NCBI RefSeq assembly: GCF_002920915.1
Contig: NZ_PQVF01000012.1
Location: 80,766 to 144,765, forward strand
Source of the DNA: Solitalea longa
Lineage (GTDB): Bacteria; Bacteroidota; Bacteroidia; Sphingobacteriales; Sphingobacteriaceae
Direction of reading: 5' to 3'
DNA: 64,000 nucleotides
Positions 35,058 to 44,432 of the stretch are shown in pieces. Each line of letters begins with the position of its first letter. Positions within the stretch are counted from its first letter, which is position 1. A program made the translations under genes and the position numbers. A model generated the notes under the pieces. The model was not told the origin of the DNA and searched no databases. It was given only the letters and a program-made list of their open reading frames with translations.

Positions 35058-37046
35058 ATGATAAGACGTTTTACATACCTTATAATCAGCTTTTTGCTAC
35101 TTGGTTGCCAATATGTGTTTGCACAGGCTACATTGCGTGAAGCTCAACGTCAGGCCGAATTACTGAATTTCAATGATGCCATCAATTTATATGAAAAGGC
35201 ATTTGACAAGCGGGAAACTTTAATGGCGGCACGAGGGCTTGCCGATAGTTACCGCCAGCTGCATAATTACCCATTTGCCGAAAGCTGGTACGCTAAAGTG
35301 GTTCAAATGGAAGGCCATGAGCCCATGGATCTTTTCTATTATGCCGAAGCTTTACAAAACAATTCTAAATATCATGAAAGCAAGCAATGGTACCTGAAAT
35401 ATAAAGAAGAAGCTGGTGAGGAGGTTCTATCCAACCTAGAACAATTGATCAGTGCCTGCGATTCAGCAGGCTACCGCATGCAGCATCCGGTAAATTTTGT
35501 TTTCAAATTAGATACTTCCCTCAATACACTGCAAAGTGATTGGGGGGCTTTCCCCTATAAAAATGGTATTGTTTTTACTTCCGACAGGATTATAAATCAA
35601 AAGGCAAGCAAAAAACCGATTCTTTTTTTTGATGCCAACAATACCTTAAAAAAAGATGTGTCGGGCTGGACTGGTTTACCTTATCTCAAGTTATTTTATT
35701 CAGAAAGAAAAGGAGAAAAATGGGATGAGCCACAGGTGTTTTCAAATACCCTCAACGGTAGTTTCCATAACGGCCCGGCAAGCTTTTCAAAAGATGGGAA
35801 AGAGGTATATTTTACGCGTACCAGGGAAATAAAAAATAGCAAGGCTTATACACATGACAAACGAAAGCAAAAGGATTATACGATAAGGCTTGAAGTGTAC
35901 AGCTCTAAATTGGATGAACAGACCAGTAACTGGTCCGAACCTCAGCCTTTTGCCTATAATGCCCCTTTGGATTATTCGGTAAGTGATGCCTGTTTAAGTG
36001 CTGATAGCAAATACCTCTATTTTGCATCGGATATGCCGGGCGGAGAAGGTATGTCGGACCTGTACTACTGCAAACGCCAAAGTGATGGATCATGGGGAAA
36101 ACCAGTTAATTTGAAAGGATTGAATACGGCAGGAACCGAACGCTTTCCAAGTTTCGATAATGAGAATAATCTGTATTTCGCAAGCACAGGGTTTGGAGGT
36201 ATGGGAGGCCTCGACATTTACCGTGCTGGTTATTTAGATGAAAATAAATGGGCAAAAGCCCAAAATATAGGCTATCCGGTTAACACTCCACAAGATGATT
36301 TTAATATAGTGTTTGCAGCTGATGGTAAAAGTGGCTATTTATCAAGCAACAGAGACGGAGGGAAAGGGATGGATGATATTTACCAGTTCACAAAAAAAGA
36401 ACTAATGTTTAAACTGGAAGGAACTGTGGTGAATAAGAAAACGGGTGTTCCTTTAAACAATGCTATTGTAACACTTTACAATAAAAAAACGAATACAAAT
36501 ATAAAGGCTCCAACTGATGCTAAAGGTGCTTTTGCATTTAATCTGGAAGAAAACAGTGAATATACTGTTACCGCCGAAAAAACCAATTTTATTACCTCTC
36601 GCAAGGACAGTTTGAGTACAATAGGGTACACCGAATCAAAAACCTTGCACGCCAAACTATCATTAGGTATTGATTCGATTGAGTTGTATAAAGGAATCAG
36701 GTTGGATAATATTTACTACGACTTTAATAAATGGAACATCCGTGCCGATGCTGGCCCTGAACTGGATAAGTTAGTTCAGGTGATGACTGATAATCCAACA
36801 ATGATCATTGAATTGAGTTCGCATACTGATTCGCGGGGAGCTGATAGCTATAACCTGCAATTGAGTCAGAAAAGAGCGGAAGCTGCGGTGAACTATATTA
36901 TTTCAAAAGGAATTGATACTAAACGTATAACAGCCAAAGGCTATGGCGAAACCAAACCTGTAAACAATTGCGGTAATGGAACCAACTGTTCTGAAACAGA
37001 GTTTCAGCTAAACCGCAGAACAGAGTTTGCAATCTTAAGGTATTAG
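35058..37046 (+). CDS. PorE-like OmpA-family lipoprotein (TPR, beta-propeller, CRD, OmpA)
   Basis: A 662-residue protein with the same domain order as PorE of Porphyromonas gingivalis: signal peptide with lipobox LLGC (Cys17), TPR-like helices (24-120), a PD40-type beta-propeller (about 150-445, repeats such as CLSADSKYLYFASDMPGGEGMSDLYYCKR and SFDNENNLYFASTGFGGMGGLDIYRA), a carboxypeptidase regulatory-like domain (450-535) and a C-terminal OmpA domain (545-662). The OmpA part keeps the peptidoglycan-binding Asp591 (SHTDSRG) and Arg606. Such proteins tie the T9SS outer-membrane ring to the cell wall. Whether this is the housekeeping PorE or an accessory paralogue dedicated to the neighbouring type B cargo cannot be told here; paired with SprF, the latter is likely. 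A terminator follows. Confidence 0.9.
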   Translation: MIRRFTYLIISFLLLGCQYVFAQATLREAQRQAELLNFNDAINLYEKAFDKRETLMAARGLADSYRQLHNYPFAESWYAKVVQMEGHEPMDLFYYAEALQNNSKYHESKQWYLKYKEEAGEEVLSNLEQLISACDSAGYRMQHPVNFVFKLDTSLNTLQSDWGAFPYKNGIVFTSDRIINQKASKKPILFFDANNTLKKDVSGWTGLPYLKLFYSERKGEKWDEPQVFSNTLNGSFHNGPASFSKDGKEVYFTRTREIKNSKAYTHDKRKQKDYTIRLEVYSSKLDEQTSNWSEPQPFAYNAPLDYSVSDACLSADSKYLYFASDMPGGEGMSDLYYCKRQSDGSWGKPVNLKGLNTAGTERFPSFDNENNLYFASTGFGGMGGLDIYRAGYLDENKWAKAQNIGYPVNTPQDDFNIVFAADGKSGYLSSNRDGGKGMDDIYQFTKKELMFKLEGTVVNKKTGVPLNNAIVTLYNKKTNTNIKAPTDAKGAFAFNLEENSEYTVTAEKTNFITSRKDSLSTIGYTESKTLHAKLSLGIDSIELYKGIRLDNIYYDFNKWNIRADAGPELDKLVQVMTDNPTMIIELSSHTDSRGADSYNLQLSQKRAEAAVNYIISKGIDTKRITAKGYGETKPVNNCGNGTNCSETEFQLNRRTEFAILRY

Positions 37047-37074
37047 ATTCAATACAAATAATAGCGTTTATAAG

Positions 37075-37106
37075 TCCCTGGATATTAATTAATCCGGGGA
37101 TTTTTT
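37075..37106 (+). terminator. Rho-independent terminator of the sprF/porE-like operon
   Basis: TCCCTGGAT (37075-37083) pairs with ATCCGGGGA (37092-37100) with one G-U pair around an 8-nt loop, followed by TTTTTT (37101-37106), 28 bp after the stop. Confidence 0.75.
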
Positions 37107-37151
37107 GTATATAATATATTTGAGATTCATCCTTGAAACAGCAAATGTTTT

Positions 37152-37197
37152 CCGTTAACTTAATAGTAAGTCATTGTATTGATCGTTAACGGTTTTT
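37152..37197 (+). promoter_or_regulatory. Leader inverted repeat ending in a T-run
   Basis: CCGTTAAC (37152-37159) and GTTAACGG (37185-37192) are perfect 8-bp arms separated by 25 nt and followed by TTTTT (37193-37197), about 54 bp before the start of the first Calx-beta gene. It could be an attenuator-like hairpin or an operator. Only the geometry supports it. Confidence 0.3.
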
Positions 37198-37250
37198 CCA
37201 TCTGCTTGGCGTTGCTTTCCCTAAACATTTCAAATTACTTATATACTATT

Positions 37251-40115
37251 ATGAAAACATTTACATGCCTAATTAAACCCGTTTTAATTTTTATTCTACT
37301 ATTTACATCAATAGAAACCTATGCAAATAGTAAAAACGTCCAATCATCACTTCAGGTTGATCCCATTTGTGTAAGCATTGAAGGGGCAACGGTTATTGAG
37401 CCTGATGAAGGAAGCAGTACGGTAACACTTAATCTCACGTTGAACCGGATCTCTAACCAAGCCGTTAAGGTGCATTATTCCACCACTTCAAGAGCAATTG
37501 ATCCTTATTTTCCAGAAAATTATAATGCAACTGCTAAGTGGGACCTTGATTTTACCGGAGTTGGTGGATATGTAACTTTTTATCCTGGTGAGTTAAGCAA
37601 ACAAATAAGTGTGGTAGTAAAAGGAGATAAAATAGATGAAGACGACGAATTTTTCTATGTCCATTTAACCCATTCAAGTAACGCGGTATTATGTAACAGT
37701 GAAGTAGCGGTTTTAATTATTGATAATGATAATCCTCCTGTTTTAGCTGTGAACGATATGGCTGTTAAAGAGCAGGATGAAGGTCAGGTCCAAATGAAGT
37801 ATTATGTTAATTTATCCAGCCATAGCGGGAAGGAAATAAGTTTTGAATATTTCACCGAACAAGGTACAGCCAGGGCCGGTTCGGATTATATAGCAAAATC
37901 AGGCAAATTGATTATTCCTCCGGGACAAACCAGGGCCGAATTTGTAATACCTGTACTGGGAGATACCGAAATTGAACCAACGGAAAAATTTAAGGTAAAG
38001 ATTTTTAATGCTCAAAACGCCGTTCTATCAAAAAACGAACTGAATGCCACCATTTGGAATGACGATGGCACTTTACCGGCAATTAATATTACGGGCTCTG
38101 CAGAAGTGCAGGAGGATGCGGATAGTGTTGTTTTTTATATCACCTTAAGCAAACCCAGCACAGATACTGTAAAAGCAGATATTAAAACCAATTCAAATTC
38201 GGGTTATGGATTTGCGACACCTGATCTTGATTTTAATACGTTAGATCAACGCCTTGTTTTTTTACCCGGTGAAACCAGTAAAGCCGTTGCAGTTTATATT
38301 CTTGAAGATACTTTAAGTGAGCCTAACGAGGTATTCAATGTCTCTTTAACAAATTTCATTAATTCCGGACATGGACATTCAGTAAGAGAATGTAAAATAC
38401 TTGATAGTGAGTCTATAACGCTTATTCAGTCGCCGTTGATTGTGCAAAAAGCCGAAGATAATGGCAATGTCTTCATTAAGTTAAATTTATCAAGACCAGC
38501 GCCAGATACTGTAAGAGTTCAGTATGCTACGCAGGATAGTACCGCAATAGCAGGACAAGATTATATTTCTGAATCCGGAATAGTAACCTTTTTACCCGGT
38601 CAAACGGAACAATCCATTTCTGTAGCAGCTATCTTAAACACAGGTGCAGAAAGTACCGAATACTTTTTTGTCAATTACACAGCAGCAACAGGGGCGGTTT
38701 TAGCTAACAACAGAACTACTGTTGCTGTATATGACTTTTACGATAAACCATCTCTCTATACCGAAGTTGGAAAATTAAACGTAATAGAGGGAACAGGTGG
38801 TATTACAAATGTTGATGTTAAAATTTTGCTAAGCCATCCAACACATTTGCCTGTTCCTGTTTACCTATATGTGGGTGGAAGGCCTGGGATATATGGTCCT
38901 GATGCTGTGAATGGATCTGATTACGAACAAATTAAAGACACCATAACAATTCCTGCTGGAGATACCTCCATACTCTACACCGTTAAAGTTATAGCCGATA
39001 ATTTATATGAACCCGAAGAGGTGATTCAGTTAAATGTTGACCCGATAGGTGATGTAGCATTGCCTTCGGGAGGTATTGATTCTGATTTATATCTCTACAT
39101 TGAAAACGATGACAATCCTCCGTTAATTTATATTGATGATGTTTCAATACCCGAAGGGAATGCGCCAACATATGTAAATTTTAAGGCAAGGCTCGATAAA
39201 CGAATAGCGACCATTGTAAGAGCTAATATAACGCCAGTTGTTAACGGAATAGAGCAGAGCCCGTTTGAAATATCAGCTGAAAACTTCACATCAGGGAATA
39301 GTATTGATTCACTAATAGAGTTTTCTTACCTGGTCAATGGAGATTTAATTATAGAACCGGATGAAACAATTGTGTTCAAACTTTCAAATCCCTATGAAAG
39401 CACTATAGGAGACAGTACCGGAATTATCACTTTATTAAATGACGATGGCAGTTCGTTAAAGGTAACAGTTAATGTACCCGACAGTATTGTTGCTAATGAA
39501 GGCGAGGACTTTTATTTAACTTTTTTTCTTACAAATCCGCTAGATGCAAGCTTTAATTATTCTACCGAAAATGGAACTGCTATAAATGGTTTAGATTATC
39601 AAGCTGATAATTCTACTGCTAATTTCTTCTCGAATACTCTTCCTGATTTTTCTTATAGTTATGGCTTTGGTACTTATACAGATGATCTAATTGAAGGAAC
39701 TGAATATTACTATATCAACCTCTCAACCCCTTCTAATCCAAATTTAATTTTAACAAATAATCGGGTAAAAATAGTGTTGATGGACAAAACTGAACCTTCG
39801 GCTAGATCAGGCTCATCCTCTATATCCTCCGTAGATGAAAAGAATAGCAGATCCAAGATCACCAATGTGTTCACCCCCAATGGCGATGGAATTAATGACC
39901 TGTTTGTAATTCCTAATCTCGAAACTTCCGTAAATGAATTGCAGGTCTTTAACAAACAAGGAATGCAGGTTTATAAACGATCAAATTATCAAAATGATTG
40001 GGATGGTCAGGGCTGCGCCGATGGCACCTATTTTTACTCCTTAAAACTCCAAAAGGCTTCAGGAGAATATGAAGTTAAAAAAGGTTATATCACTCTTATA
40101 AGAAGTCTAAAGTAA
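37251..40115 (+). CDS. Calx-beta repeat surface protein 1 with T9SS type B sorting domain
   Basis: A 954-residue secreted protein from the ATG at 37251 (MKTFTCLIKPVLIFILLFTSIETYANS is a good signal peptide; the frame is open further back to 37179 but that stretch is not needed). About seven Calx-beta domains follow, the first with the Cys pair described in the findings (DPICVSIEGATVIEPDEG and NAVLCNSEVAV). Each has the GxxY/DY calcium-binding turn (for example TARAGSDYIAKSGKL) and ends in a DDD or DND signature. The C-terminal 84 residues form the type B sorting domain (ITNVFTPNGDGINDLFVIPN ... NDWDGQGCADGTYFYSL). Calx-beta domains probably form a calcium-stiffened rod on the cell surface. 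First of three tandem paralogues. Confidence 0.9.
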   Translation: MKTFTCLIKPVLIFILLFTSIETYANSKNVQSSLQVDPICVSIEGATVIEPDEGSSTVTLNLTLNRISNQAVKVHYSTTSRAIDPYFPENYNATAKWDLDFTGVGGYVTFYPGELSKQISVVVKGDKIDEDDEFFYVHLTHSSNAVLCNSEVAVLIIDNDNPPVLAVNDMAVKEQDEGQVQMKYYVNLSSHSGKEISFEYFTEQGTARAGSDYIAKSGKLIIPPGQTRAEFVIPVLGDTEIEPTEKFKVKIFNAQNAVLSKNELNATIWNDDGTLPAINITGSAEVQEDADSVVFYITLSKPSTDTVKADIKTNSNSGYGFATPDLDFNTLDQRLVFLPGETSKAVAVYILEDTLSEPNEVFNVSLTNFINSGHGHSVRECKILDSESITLIQSPLIVQKAEDNGNVFIKLNLSRPAPDTVRVQYATQDSTAIAGQDYISESGIVTFLPGQTEQSISVAAILNTGAESTEYFFVNYTAATGAVLANNRTTVAVYDFYDKPSLYTEVGKLNVIEGTGGITNVDVKILLSHPTHLPVPVYLYVGGRPGIYGPDAVNGSDYEQIKDTITIPAGDTSILYTVKVIADNLYEPEEVIQLNVDPIGDVALPSGGIDSDLYLYIENDDNPPLIYIDDVSIPEGNAPTYVNFKARLDKRIATIVRANITPVVNGIEQSPFEISAENFTSGNSIDSLIEFSYLVNGDLIIEPDETIVFKLSNPYESTIGDSTGIITLLNDDGSSLKVTVNVPDSIVANEGEDFYLTFFLTNPLDASFNYSTENGTAINGLDYQADNSTANFFSNTLPDFSYSYGFGTYTDDLIEGTEYYYINLSTPSNPNLILTNNRVKIVLMDKTEPSARSGSSSISSVDEKNSRSKITNVFTPNGDGINDLFVIPNLETSVNELQVFNKQGMQVYKRSNYQNDWDGQGCADGTYFYSLKLQKASGEYEVKKGYITLIRSLK

Positions 40116-40890
40116 GCTAAACTTTAACTCTTTATACTATGAATGCGCTCTATTTAAAAGTACTCGTTGGTCTCTTTTTTATGCTAACGGGTACTATTTT
40201 TAATTGTTCAGCACAGCTTTCCTGTTTAACGGTAAACGATATTGCTGTAACTGAACCCGACAATGGAGGTGGCTCCGCCAGCTTTAAAATAAGCCTGAGT
40301 ACCCCCAGCACACAGGAAGTAACGGTGTATTACTCCACTTCAAATGGTACGGCCAGTTCGAGGAACGATTATACAGCTGCTTCGGGCTATTTGACCTTTC
40401 AACCAGGTGAAACCACTAAATTCCTTTTCTTATCCATTGCTGGAGATCTGCATGATGAGTATGACGAAACATTTTATCTTAACCTCAGCAATGCAACAAA
40501 TGCCACTATTTGCGACAATAAAGGTACTGCTACTATTTTGGATAATGATGCTCCTCCAACAATGACTATTAGTAACATGGCAGTTCGGGAACAAGATTCT
40601 GGAACGGTGAAGGTGAAATTTTTGATTCAGTTAAGCAATTGGAGCTATAAGGACATTACTTTTGATTATGCCACCATCAACGGTACAGCTACAGCAGGCT
40701 CCGATTACCAGGCATCCAGCGGAACATTTACCATACCTGCAGCCCATATCAGATCCGAAATCGTAGTAACCTCTTATGGCGATACCACGAAAGAAAGTAA
40801 TGAAACTTTCACCGTCAATTATTCAAACCCAGTGAATGTTCAATTGACGAACACTTCTTCTTCAGCTACCATTTCAAATGATGATTTGCA
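39850..40890 (+). repeat. About 1-kb direct repeat, copy 1 (tail 1 - spacer - head 2)
   Basis: This segment covers the end of Calx-beta gene 1, the 23-bp spacer (GCTAAACTTTAACTCTTTAT and next bases) and the first 250 codons of gene 2. It recurs with an offset of exactly 3,542 bp (39864 against 43406, and ATG 40139 against 43681) and only scattered substitutions, mostly at silent sites. Confidence 0.85.
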
Positions 40891-43657
40891 GTACCCGGTA
40901 ATCTCAATCAAACCATATCAGCAAAATGTATCTGAGTCGACAGACAGCGTTGTTTTTGATCTCAAACTAACCCGCAAAGGTTCAATTCCTTTAAGTGTGA
41001 AAGTATCTACGCCTTATTCAAGTTTGTCTTCTGAAGTTGAAGCCAAGCCCAATATTGATTTTTTTCCACTGGATACAACCATTACTTTTTTACCCGGAGA
41101 ACTTGTAAAGCCAGTAAAACTGGCCATTATAGATAATGCCGTGGATAATATTGATAAACGGATTTTGGTGTGGCTTTCTAGTCCTCAAAATGTGATACTT
41201 GATGGATATCAAACTTCTGAAGTTTGGATTAAAGATGATGAAGAAGCAGTTACTATTAGTGTACCTGACAGTATTATTGTTTCAGAGGGCGGGGCAGCTG
41301 TGTTAAATTTTACTCTTTCAAGTCCGGTAAATGTAACTTTTGATTATTCTACTGAAGATGGAACCGCTGTGAATGGTTTGGATTATTCTGCTAAGCAAGG
41401 GCCCCTTACATTTTATTGGTATTCACCAACCACTTATCCTCTTTATTTTTTTACAACCAACGATGAAGTTTTTGACGGGAAGGAATATTTCTATATCAAT
41501 CTCTCAACTCCCTCTGATCCCAATGTAATTTTAACTAATAATCGAATAAAAGTAATTGTTAATGAAGCCACGCGGCCTACGGCCTCTTTTACAGAGCCAA
41601 GTGTAATTGAAGGTGGAGCAGGGGACACTACCGATTTAATTATTCAGGTAAAGCTGAATTTTCCTTCACCCAATAAGTCTAAGTTTATCTATCGAGTTTT
41701 TGGTGATATAGAAGATCATTATGATTTTACTGCAGGACCTATTGCGAGACCAGGGGTCGAGTATATATCAAAGATTGATAGTGTGGTTTTTATGCCTGGA
41801 GATACGGTGAAAAATATTATTGTTAAGGTGCTGGGTGATGATATGAAAGATGGGAGTGATATTGAGAACGTTTTAATAAAATACATTAGTGTAGAAAATG
41901 TTATTGTACCCGGTTATTATCCCGTAAACTCTCCTTTCATAGCCTTAGGGAAAATTATAGATGATGACGATCTGCCCACCATCAGTATAGACAGCATTAG
42001 TGTTGTGGAAGGAAATAGTGGCACTACCAATGCTGTTTTTACCCTTAATTTAAATCATCCCAATGAAGATCAGGTATATGTTGATGCACGATTAATTGAT
42101 GTTTCAGCCAGTAAAGCATCCGATTATAATGACTTGAATGTTTCATATGTTTCTTTTGAAAAAGAAGCAACCAGTAGCCAATTAATAGTTCAAATTAAAG
42201 GAGACATCCTCGCTGAACTCAATGAAACTTTTAAAATTGTTCTTTCCAATCCGCAGAATGGAATTTTATCAACCGATTCTATAGGATTAGGTACCATTAT
42301 AAATGATGATGCTGTTTCATTGCCAATTATCGGTGTTGAAACAGAATCAGTAAATGAATCGACTGGAATATTGAATTTTAAGGTAAAGTTAAATGAACCA
42401 GCCCAACAGTCTATCAGTGTTAATTATACTACAGCCGATTCAACAGCATTGGCAACACACGATTATACTGCTGCATCCGGAGTATTAAATTTTGCAATTG
42501 GTGATAGTGTGAAAACAATATCCATAACACTTATTGATGATGATCAATGGGAGGTTGATAATGTTTTTAATTTGAAACTGAGTAACCCAATAAATGCAGC
42601 TTTTGGAACTCGTCAAGCAATGGGAACAATTTTAAACGATGATGAACCACGATATAATTCTACTGTTATAATCTCTGATGGGTTTCTTTATTCTAATGGT
42701 ACTTACAATTTTATAGTCAAGCTAGTGTTTCCTAACAACCACACAGTTACAGTTGATTATTCAACTGCTGATGGAACAGCGGCTGCTGGTAGCGATTATT
42801 CACCTGCTTCCGGAACATTAACTTTTTTGCCTGGTCAAACAGAGAAAACCATATCAATCACTCCGGTAGCTCCTACAAGCGGCGAAGGCGATGAATATTT
42901 TTATGTGAATTTAAGCAATCCTGTATATGGAGTTTTTGTTGATAGTGTTGGAATAGCAGCTATAAGAAATAATAGTTTCCTCAAACCTTACCTAAGTTTT
43001 AATAATTTATGGTATATGGTCAATGAAGGAGATGAGAGCGATACTACTGATATGGTTATGACACTTTCATTATCTGATCCTTCTTCATTACCGGTAATTA
43101 TGGAATATACTACTGTCTTTAATAGAGACGATTTTCGAGCTTTCTTTGATGACGATTATATTCCATCTATAAATGAACGGATAACTTTTGCGCCCGGAGA
43201 GACCTCAAAAAATATAATTATTAAAGTTATTGGAGATAATTCCGAAGAAATAGATGAGGAATTTAAATTGTATCCAACATTAGTAATAAACGCTACATTG
43301 AGTTTCGATTATGTAAATGGTCAAATCTTAAACGATGACGGCAGCTCATTAAGGGCATCCTCCCTTTATTCCGTGGAAAACTCAAAATCTTCAGCTAAAA
43401 TCACCAACGTGTTCACCCCCAACGGTGATGGTATCAATGACCTGTTTGTAATTCCTAATCTCGAAACCTCCGTAAATGAATTGCTGGTCTTTAACAAACA
43501 AGGAATGCAGGTTTATAAACGATCGAATTATCAAAATGATTGGGATGGACAAGGCTGTACCGATGGCACCTATTTCTATTCCTTAAAATTGCAAAAGGCT
43601 TCAGGCGAATATGAAGTTAAAAAAGGTTATATCACTCTTATAAGAAGTCGAAGGTAA
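40139..43657 (+). CDS. Calx-beta repeat surface protein 2 with T9SS type B sorting domain
   Basis: A 1,172-residue secreted protein: signal peptide (LKVLVGLFFMLTGTIFNCSAQ), about nine Calx-beta domains and a type B sorting domain (1088-1172). The first two domains (to residue about 250) are almost identical to those of the next gene, while the tail is almost identical to that of the gene before (two differences seen in about 84 residues). The middle, from VISIKPYQQNVSES on, is related to the next gene but much diverged. Domain 1 keeps the Cys pair (LSCLTVNDIAV and NATICDNKG). Separated by 23 bp on either side from its paralogues, it is transcribed as part of the same run. Adhesin or gliding-related surface filament is the likely role. 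Confidence 0.9.
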   Translation: MNALYLKVLVGLFFMLTGTIFNCSAQLSCLTVNDIAVTEPDNGGGSASFKISLSTPSTQEVTVYYSTSNGTASSRNDYTAASGYLTFQPGETTKFLFLSIAGDLHDEYDETFYLNLSNATNATICDNKGTATILDNDAPPTMTISNMAVREQDSGTVKVKFLIQLSNWSYKDITFDYATINGTATAGSDYQASSGTFTIPAAHIRSEIVVTSYGDTTKESNETFTVNYSNPVNVQLTNTSSSATISNDDLQYPVISIKPYQQNVSESTDSVVFDLKLTRKGSIPLSVKVSTPYSSLSSEVEAKPNIDFFPLDTTITFLPGELVKPVKLAIIDNAVDNIDKRILVWLSSPQNVILDGYQTSEVWIKDDEEAVTISVPDSIIVSEGGAAVLNFTLSSPVNVTFDYSTEDGTAVNGLDYSAKQGPLTFYWYSPTTYPLYFFTTNDEVFDGKEYFYINLSTPSDPNVILTNNRIKVIVNEATRPTASFTEPSVIEGGAGDTTDLIIQVKLNFPSPNKSKFIYRVFGDIEDHYDFTAGPIARPGVEYISKIDSVVFMPGDTVKNIIVKVLGDDMKDGSDIENVLIKYISVENVIVPGYYPVNSPFIALGKIIDDDDLPTISIDSISVVEGNSGTTNAVFTLNLNHPNEDQVYVDARLIDVSASKASDYNDLNVSYVSFEKEATSSQLIVQIKGDILAELNETFKIVLSNPQNGILSTDSIGLGTIINDDAVSLPIIGVETESVNESTGILNFKVKLNEPAQQSISVNYTTADSTALATHDYTAASGVLNFAIGDSVKTISITLIDDDQWEVDNVFNLKLSNPINAAFGTRQAMGTILNDDEPRYNSTVIISDGFLYSNGTYNFIVKLVFPNNHTVTVDYSTADGTAAAGSDYSPASGTLTFLPGQTEKTISITPVAPTSGEGDEYFYVNLSNPVYGVFVDSVGIAAIRNNSFLKPYLSFNNLWYMVNEGDESDTTDMVMTLSLSDPSSLPVIMEYTTVFNRDDFRAFFDDDYIPSINERITFAPGETSKNIIIKVIGDNSEEIDEEFKLYPTLVINATLSFDYVNGQILNDDGSSLRASSLYSVENSKSSAKITNVFTPNGDGINDLFVIPNLETSVNELLVFNKQGMQVYKRSNYQNDWDGQGCTDGTYFYSLKLQKASGEYEVKKGYITLIRSRR

Positions 43658-44432
43658 GCTAAATTTTAACTCTTTATACTATGAACGCGTTATCTGCAAA
43701 AGTGCTAATTGGCATCTTTTTTATGCTAACGGGCACTGTTTTTAACTGTTCAGCACAGCTTTCCTGTTTAACAGTAAACGATATTGCTGTAACTGAACCC
43801 GACAATGGAGGTGGCTACGCCAGTTTTAAAATAAGCCTGAGTTCCCCAAGTACGCAAGAAGTAAAGGTGTATTACTCTACCTCAAATGGTACGGCAAGTT
43901 CGAGGAATGATTATACTGCCAATTCGGGTTATTTGACCTTTCAGCCTGGCGAAACCGTTAAATTCCTTTTCATAGCGATTAACGGAGATCTATATGATGA
44001 GTATGACGAGACCTTTTATCTTAACCTAAGCAATGCAACAAATGCCACAATTTGCGACAATAAGGGTACTGCCACCATATTAGATAGTGATGCCCCGCCC
44101 ACCATGACCATCAGTAATATGGCTGTTCGGGAACAAGATTCTGGAACGGTGAAGGTGAAATTTTTGATTCAGTTAAGCAACTGGAGCTATAAGGATATTA
44201 CTTTTGATTATGCCACCATCAACGGTACTGCTACAGCGGGCTCCGATTACCAGGCGGCTAGCGGAACTTTTACCATACCTGCTGCCCATATTCGGGCCGA
44301 AATAGTGGTCACCTCCTACGGCGACACCACCAAAGAAGAAAATGAAACCTTCATCGTTAACTATTCAAATCCGGTAAATGTTCAACTGACCAATACTTCT
44401 TCTTCAGCCACCATTTGGAATGACGATCTGGA
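43392..44432 (+). repeat. About 1-kb direct repeat, copy 2 (tail 2 - spacer - head 3)
   Basis: Second copy of the junction segment, covering the end of Calx-beta gene 2, the spacer (GCTAAATTTTAACTCTTTAT and next bases; one change from copy 1) and the first 250 codons of gene 3. It starts near the codons for the type B sorting domain and fades after the second Calx-beta domain. Confidence 0.85.
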
